From assembly GCA_017620475.1 (NCBI GenBank), contig JAFZQI010000037.1, positions 1 through 50,880 of the forward strand: 50,880 nt of DNA. The letters are read 5' to 3'. This DNA comes from Clostridiales bacterium. Its GTDB lineage: Bacteria > Bacillota > Clostridia > Saccharofermentanales > Saccharofermentanaceae. The notes under the pieces were generated by a model. That model did not search any database, was not told where the DNA came from, and saw only the letters and a list, made by a program, of their open reading frames with translations. Every line of letters starts with the position of its first letter. Within the stretch, counting starts at the first letter, position 1. Made by a program: the position numbers and the translations under genes. This document shows, piece after piece, positions 47,919-50,880 of this stretch.

Positions 47919-49088
47919 ATGAGGATATGCCGGTTCTGTATGCATGAGCAGGAGAGCGGAGATTTCTGTGATGCTTGTGGTTCCCCGTTTTCAGCGGATA
48001 AAGTCGATTTCGGTGATGGAGGCGCGATGGGTGGCGAGGCCATGCCGGACCTGACACAAAGCACATTTTCGGATCCTACGCAAAGTGCATTTCCTGATCC
48101 GTCGCAGAGCGCATTCCCTAACCCGACGAATAATGGTTTTCCGGACCCGGCACAGAGCGGCTTTCCGGATCCGACACAGAGCACATTCCCTGATCCGACG
48201 AAGAGCGATTTTTCGGATCCTGCACAGGGGGCTTTCTCAGACGTTGCGCAAAGCGCATTCCCGGATCCGACACAAAGTGTTTTTCCGGATGTGACACAGC
48301 AAGGCGCGGCGGTTACAGGGTTTGGAATGCAGCAGAATCAGAATGGCGGCGGGCAGACAGCTGTGCCGATGCAGGATAATGGCGAGGCATCTCAGAAGAA
48401 TGATGGAGCAGAATCATCGAACCCGAGTAAAGGCGGCACGCCGGGGATCATGTATTCGGCCAGAGAGCGAAATGAGACGGTGTATCTTAACTCAAAGTGT
48501 AAGTTGAACTCGTCTTATAAGAGCACATCGAATTATGCGAAGCCTTCGACTTCCTACTCCGACGGAGTAGCCGGTATGAAGCCGAGTAATAAGGATAAGA
48601 AGGGTGGCGCTTCAGGAAAAACCGCCAACGGGAAATCGGGCGCCTCTTCCGGGACGTCAGGCGCTGTTTCTGGTGCGGCAGGCGTGACTACAGGAGTTGC
48701 GGGCGCGGTTCCCGGGCAGACCAACGTGAATTTAGGGACGCAAGGTACAGTTCCCGGTGCGCCAGGCGCTACACCCGTTTCGACGGCCGCGAGCCAGCAG
48801 GCGGTGAAAGCGGAATTTGAAGAAAGAAGCGAGTACCAGGGCAAGTACAATCATTGTCTGACCACATTGGGATTAAGTATTCTCGGACTTCCGTGCTGCT
48901 GCGGAATGAGTACGGTTTCACTGATATTGGCGGCGATAGCCTATTCCAAGTATGCGACGATCAAGAAAGGGACTGCGTCGGATCCGGAGAAGACGGCGTC
49001 GGTTGCGAATATCCTCGTCATCATTGCGGATGTGTTCCTTGTGCTGGCCGCTCTGGTTATGCTCTATGCGCTCATAACATCTGAGTAA
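47919..49088 (+). CDS. Zinc-ribbon membrane protein with ten octapeptide repeats
   Basis: A 389-aa protein of unknown function. Residues 4-20 are a zinc ribbon (CRFC, CDAC: CX2C-X9-CX2C). Then come ten exact-length octapeptides, consensus TQSAFPDP, coded by 48054-48293 as 24-bp DNA repeats. Next is a Gln/Asn/Ser region, then a Gly/Ser/Ala/Thr/Val-rich collagen-like linker (about 225-285), and two C-terminal transmembrane helices with CCCGMSTVSLILAAIAYSKY (DUF4190-like). Topology should put the repeats and ribbon on one side of the membrane. GAGGGAGG precedes ATG by 9 nt. Confidence 0.85.
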   Translation: MRICRFCMHEQESGDFCDACGSPFSADKVDFGDGGAMGGEAMPDLTQSTFSDPTQSAFPDPSQSAFPNPTNNGFPDPAQSGFPDPTQSTFPDPTKSDFSDPAQGAFSDVAQSAFPDPTQSVFPDVTQQGAAVTGFGMQQNQNGGGQTAVPMQDNGEASQKNDGAESSNPSKGGTPGIMYSARERNETVYLNSKCKLNSSYKSTSNYAKPSTSYSDGVAGMKPSNKDKKGGASGKTANGKSGASSGTSGAVSGAAGVTTGVAGAVPGQTNVNLGTQGTVPGAPGATPVSTAASQQAVKAEFEERSEYQGKYNHCLTTLGLSILGLPCCCGMSTVSLILAAIAYSKYATIKKGTASDPEKTASVANILVIIADVFLVLAALVMLYALITSE

Positions 49089-49126
49089 ATAACCTGAGTA
49101 AGTTTCTTCTTCCGGCGAAGAAGTGT

Positions 49127-49222
49127 GGCGGCAGTAATACTCGTTCTGCCGGAATACAGGCGGCAGTAATACTCTTTCTACCGGAATGAAGGCGGCAGTA
49201 ATATCTTTCCATCTGAAAAAAG
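49127..49222. repeat. 32-bp tandem hairpin array, 3 units
   Basis: GGCGGCAGTAATA begins at 49127, 49159 and 49191, exactly 32 bp apart. The first two units fold as CGGCAG-TAATACTCGTT-CTGCCG and CGGCAG...CTACCG; the third is decayed. It lies between the octapeptide protein and the first of two lipoprotein genes. No gene is coded. Confidence 0.8.
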
Positions 49223-49266
49223 CACAAAGGAAGTCAAATTCTTCCGACAGACTCCATCTGTTGCGG

Positions 49267-49295
49267 TTGACAAAAGAAGAAAATCAAATCATACT
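49267..49295 (+). promoter_or_regulatory. Predicted promoter of the first paralogous lipoprotein
   Basis: Perfect TTGACA (49267-49272) with CATACT 17 nt downstream (49290-49295), 35 nt before the start codon. Confidence 0.6.
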
Positions 49296-49330
49296 TATAT
49301 TACTTATAGAAAAGGACGGAGGAAATCACT

Positions 49331-49828
49331 ATGAAAGTAATGAAAAGAGTTCTGGCAACGGTGCTGGCTTTGACAATGATCGTAGGATTGACAGGGTGCG
49401 GTAAGAAAGTTACTGATAAGAAGGGCTTCAAGGAGGCTCTGAAAGCTCAGGACTATGATACCGATAGAATCTCCGAGTCTGATGGGGATAAGCACATTAA
49501 GAAGAGTTACTATTTCTCTGAGGATGGTATCTTTGCTTCACTGATTATCTTCAAGGATAAGGAATCTGCAGAAGATTACTTCGATGACTACTATGATGAG
49601 CTCAAGGAATTGAAGGATGACGACGATTTCGAGGGTACAGTTAAGAAGAGCGGTATCTTCTCTAAGCAGATCAAGGTTGATGGTGAGTACACATCCAAGA
49701 AGAACAAGGGCGAAATCTACGCATATGTGTTCCTGAACGACGAAGTAATCGTAATGGTCGGTGCGAATGACAACGGCAAGACCGCAGTCAAGGATGTTAA
49801 GGCTCTCGTTAAGGAGCTTGGATATTAA
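49331..49828 (+). CDS. Small lipoprotein (paralogue 1)
   Basis: A 165-aa predicted lipoprotein. The signal ends in the lipobox LTGC (Cys about 22), then a Lys/Asp-rich mature domain containing GFKEALKAQDYDT, a strongly acidic YDELKELKDDDDFEG, and the C-terminal end VKELGY. It is similar in layout and at both ends to the next gene, ending KALGY, so the two are tandem paralogues. The role is unknown; context gives no clue. GGAGG precedes ATG by 8 nt; a strong terminator follows, so each copy is transcribed separately. Confidence 0.85.
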   Translation: MKVMKRVLATVLALTMIVGLTGCGKKVTDKKGFKEALKAQDYDTDRISESDGDKHIKKSYYFSEDGIFASLIIFKDKESAEDYFDDYYDELKELKDDDDFEGTVKKSGIFSKQIKVDGEYTSKKNKGEIYAYVFLNDEVIVMVGANDNGKTAVKDVKALVKELGY

Positions 49829-49868
49829 TCCTTTTTCCGGCCTGGCCGGTATGACTTGAAAATGTTCG

Positions 49869-49904
49869 AAAACCGTCTTCTAAAAGAAGACGGTTTTCTT
49901 TTTT
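49869..49904 (+). terminator. Intrinsic terminator
   Basis: AAAACCGTCTTCT-3 nt-AGAAGACGGTTTT followed by CTTTTTT, 40 nt after the first lipoprotein gene. Confidence 0.93.
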
Positions 49905-49982
49905 GATAGTTTCTTGTTGTTATTGTTGCACAGAAAGAAAAATAAACGCCGATTTTACGGCATTTTGGTGAAAAAAGAATTA

Positions 49983-50011
49983 TTGAATATCTAAAAAATT
50001 TAAGTTAAAAT
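49983..50011 (+). promoter_or_regulatory. Sigma-A promoter of the second lipoprotein
   Basis: TTGAAT (49983-49988), 17 nt, TAAAAT (50006-50011), 67 nt before the start codon, in a very AT-rich setting. Confidence 0.7.
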
Positions 50012-50078
50012 CATGATGGTTTCATCGATAGATGAAAGAAAGACAGTTTTGATACAAAAAGAAATAAGGAGAATGAGT

Positions 50079-50525
50079 ATGAAAACAGTAAAGAAATTAG
50101 TAGCAGTAGTACTGGTCAGCGCGATGGCTCTGTCTCTTGCAGCTTGCGGCGGTTCTAAGAAGAAGATCGACAGCGCAAAGTTCAAGGAAGTTATGGAGAA
50201 AGAGGGCTTCACAGTAATGGAGACCGATGCTGATGAAGGCGCTAAGGAATCATGCCTGGCTTACAACGAGGATATGTCCGTTATGCTGACCTACAGCCTC
50301 TTCGAGAAGAAGGACGACGCTAAGGAATGGTTCGACGGCATGTATGATTCCGCTAAGGAAGCTAAGGATGCAGGCGAGGTCGACAAGCTCAGCAAGAGTG
50401 GTAACAAGATCACCGCTTCCGGTGACGGCGAGTACATCGTAATCGTTATGGCTGAAGAAATGATCATCCTCGGCACAGGCGATGAGAAGTCGGTTGACTC
50501 CGCTATCAAGGCTCTGGGTTACTAA
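50079..50525 (+). CDS. Small lipoprotein (paralogue 2)
   Basis: A 148-aa lipoprotein with signal and lipobox LAAC (Cys about 21), then KIDSAKFKEVMEKEGF, a region like WFDGMYDSAKEAKDA matching DYFDDYYDELKEL of the upstream paralogue, and the shared C-terminal ALGY. ATG 50079 is chosen: AGGAG is 7 nt upstream, while ATG 50073 is 1 nt from it and an earlier ATG at 50013 lacks a site. Codon use is biased to GCT/AAG, suggesting good expression. The function is unknown. Confidence 0.87.
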   Translation: MKTVKKLVAVVLVSAMALSLAACGGSKKKIDSAKFKEVMEKEGFTVMETDADEGAKESCLAYNEDMSVMLTYSLFEKKDDAKEWFDGMYDSAKEAKDAGEVDKLSKSGNKITASGDGEYIVIVMAEEMIILGTGDEKSVDSAIKALGY

Positions 50526-50584
50526 TTCTTACTTGTTCCGTGAACCGGCTCATGTCCGGGCATGGCATATAAAGTAGAAACAGG

Positions 50585-50616
50585 GGACTGCTCCGCTCCG
50601 GCGGGGCAGTCCTTTT
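50585..50616 (+). terminator. Intrinsic terminator
   Basis: GGACTGCTCCGC-TCCG-GCGGGGCAGTCC (with one G-T pair) followed by TTTT, about 60 nt after the lipoprotein stop. Confidence 0.85.
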
Positions 50617-50655
50617 GTATCGGATCATAAATTCGAGACTTTTAAGAAAAAAAGA

Positions 50656-50684
50656 TTGCCAAGACAGGGGATGGGTGCTATACT
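50656..50684 (+). promoter_or_regulatory. Sigma-A promoter of rpsL
   Basis: TTGCCA (50656-50661), 17 nt, TATACT (50679-50684), 77 nt before the rpsL start. Confidence 0.75.
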
Positions 50685-50689
50685 GAATT

Positions 50690-50715
50690 GCCCGACAAAG
50701 CGGGGCTTTCTTTTT
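50690..50715 (+). other. Hairpin plus T-run at the predicted 5' end of the rpsL mRNA
   Basis: GCCC (50690-50693) pairs with GGGC (50703-50706), followed by TTTCTTTTT. The predicted transcript starts at about 50691, so the stem is the very 5' end: too early for ordinary attenuation, but able to cap or stabilise the mRNA. Confidence 0.4.
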
Positions 50716-50760
50716 GCGCGCCGTTTTGCCGAGACTAATATTATGAAAGGAGATGTATTG

Positions 50761-50880
50761 ATGCCTACGTTCAACCAACTGGTAAAGTCCGGTAGAACTT
50801 CGAAGATCTACAAGTCTTCCTCTAAAGCTCTTCAGTCCGGACTGAATACCTTGCGCAAGCAGGAAACAGACGTTTCTTCC
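50761..50880 (+). CDS. rpsL: Ribosomal protein S12, N-terminal part (cut by window end)
   Basis: The first 40 codons of the decoding-centre protein S12: MPTFNQLVKSGRTSKIYKSS followed by KALQSGLNTLRKQETDVSS. The insertion between ALQ and the expected PQKRG block is common in clostridial S12 proteins. GAAAGGAGATGTATTG precedes the ATG. The rest, probably followed by rpsG, fusA and tuf, lies beyond the window. Confidence 0.93.
   Translation, partial: MPTFNQLVKSGRTSKIYKSSSKALQSGLNTLRKQETDVSS

Noticed and set aside
50690..50715. Classical attenuator before rpsL
   Set aside because: The hairpin begins at the predicted transcription start, too early for normal intrinsic termination; kept only as a 5' structure.

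Overview
The window reads as chromosomal DNA of a Clostridia-type Firmicute (Bacillota) living on plant polysaccharide, probably a gut or rumen anaerobe. The evidence is near-consensus sigma-A promoters, strong AGGAGG ribosome sites, two T-box leaders, lipoproteins with type II signal peptides, a sortase beside an SpaA-type adhesin, an AsnA-type asparagine synthetase, and an S12 N-terminus with the insertion common in Clostridia. No rRNA, tRNA, CRISPR array, phage gene or transposase was seen. The exact taxon cannot be read from the sequence.

Layout. 0-4 kb: a stand-alone GMP synthetase ATP-PPase subunit (minus), then an XRE-type regulator and a large lipoprotein (plus). 4.0-4.6 kb: a gene-free stretch made almost wholly of two tandem-repeat arrays. 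4.6-11.5 kb, minus: GH51 arabinofuranosidase, two MATE exporters, two CobW-type metal GTPases. 11.6-15.1 kb, plus: two MgtC-like proteins and a GH3 lipoprotein. 15.2-18.1 kb, minus: an HTH-cupin-acyl-CoA ligase fusion behind a complete T-box leader. 18.2-21.9 kb, plus: a lipoprotein, GH36 alpha-galactosidase and ComB-like phosphatase with overlapping ends. 22.0-27.2 kb, minus: HtrA protease and CarB. 27.3-29.0 kb, plus: a small ORF with a perfect Shine-Dalgarno sequence, then mgtE. 29.1-30.6 kb, minus: a polysaccharide chain-length protein. 30.7-33.7 kb, plus: Asn T-box, asnS, asnA. 33.8-37.8 kb: a 47-aa lipoprotein, a zinc-ribbon membrane protein, an acyltransferase and a FliB-like protein. 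37.8-40.8 kb, plus: a fused phosphoglycerate kinase-triosephosphate isomerase and a YugP-type protease. 40.9-46.0 kb: a giant thioester/Cna_B adhesin converging on a sortase. 46.1-50.9 kb, plus: tyrS, an octapeptide-repeat zinc-ribbon protein, two paralogous lipoproteins, and the start of rpsL.

How the genes fit together. GH51, GH3 and GH36 enzymes release arabinose, glucose and galactose for a glycolysis that includes the fused PGK-TIM. CobW proteins, MgtC pair and MgtE point to metal homeostasis. The Asn T-box should couple charging and synthesis of asparagine. The second T-box, whose specifier is read here as Ile (AUC), controls an acyl-CoA ligase. This would make sense if the ligase activates 2-methylbutyrate for reductive carboxylation to isoleucine.

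Best unexplained signals: the T-box/acyl-CoA ligase pairing; a short word, VAGTGCTTTTS, occurring 14 times and behaving like a DNA-uptake-type dispersed motif; five separate intergenic tandem arrays, most of small hairpins; and the mgtE leader ORF.
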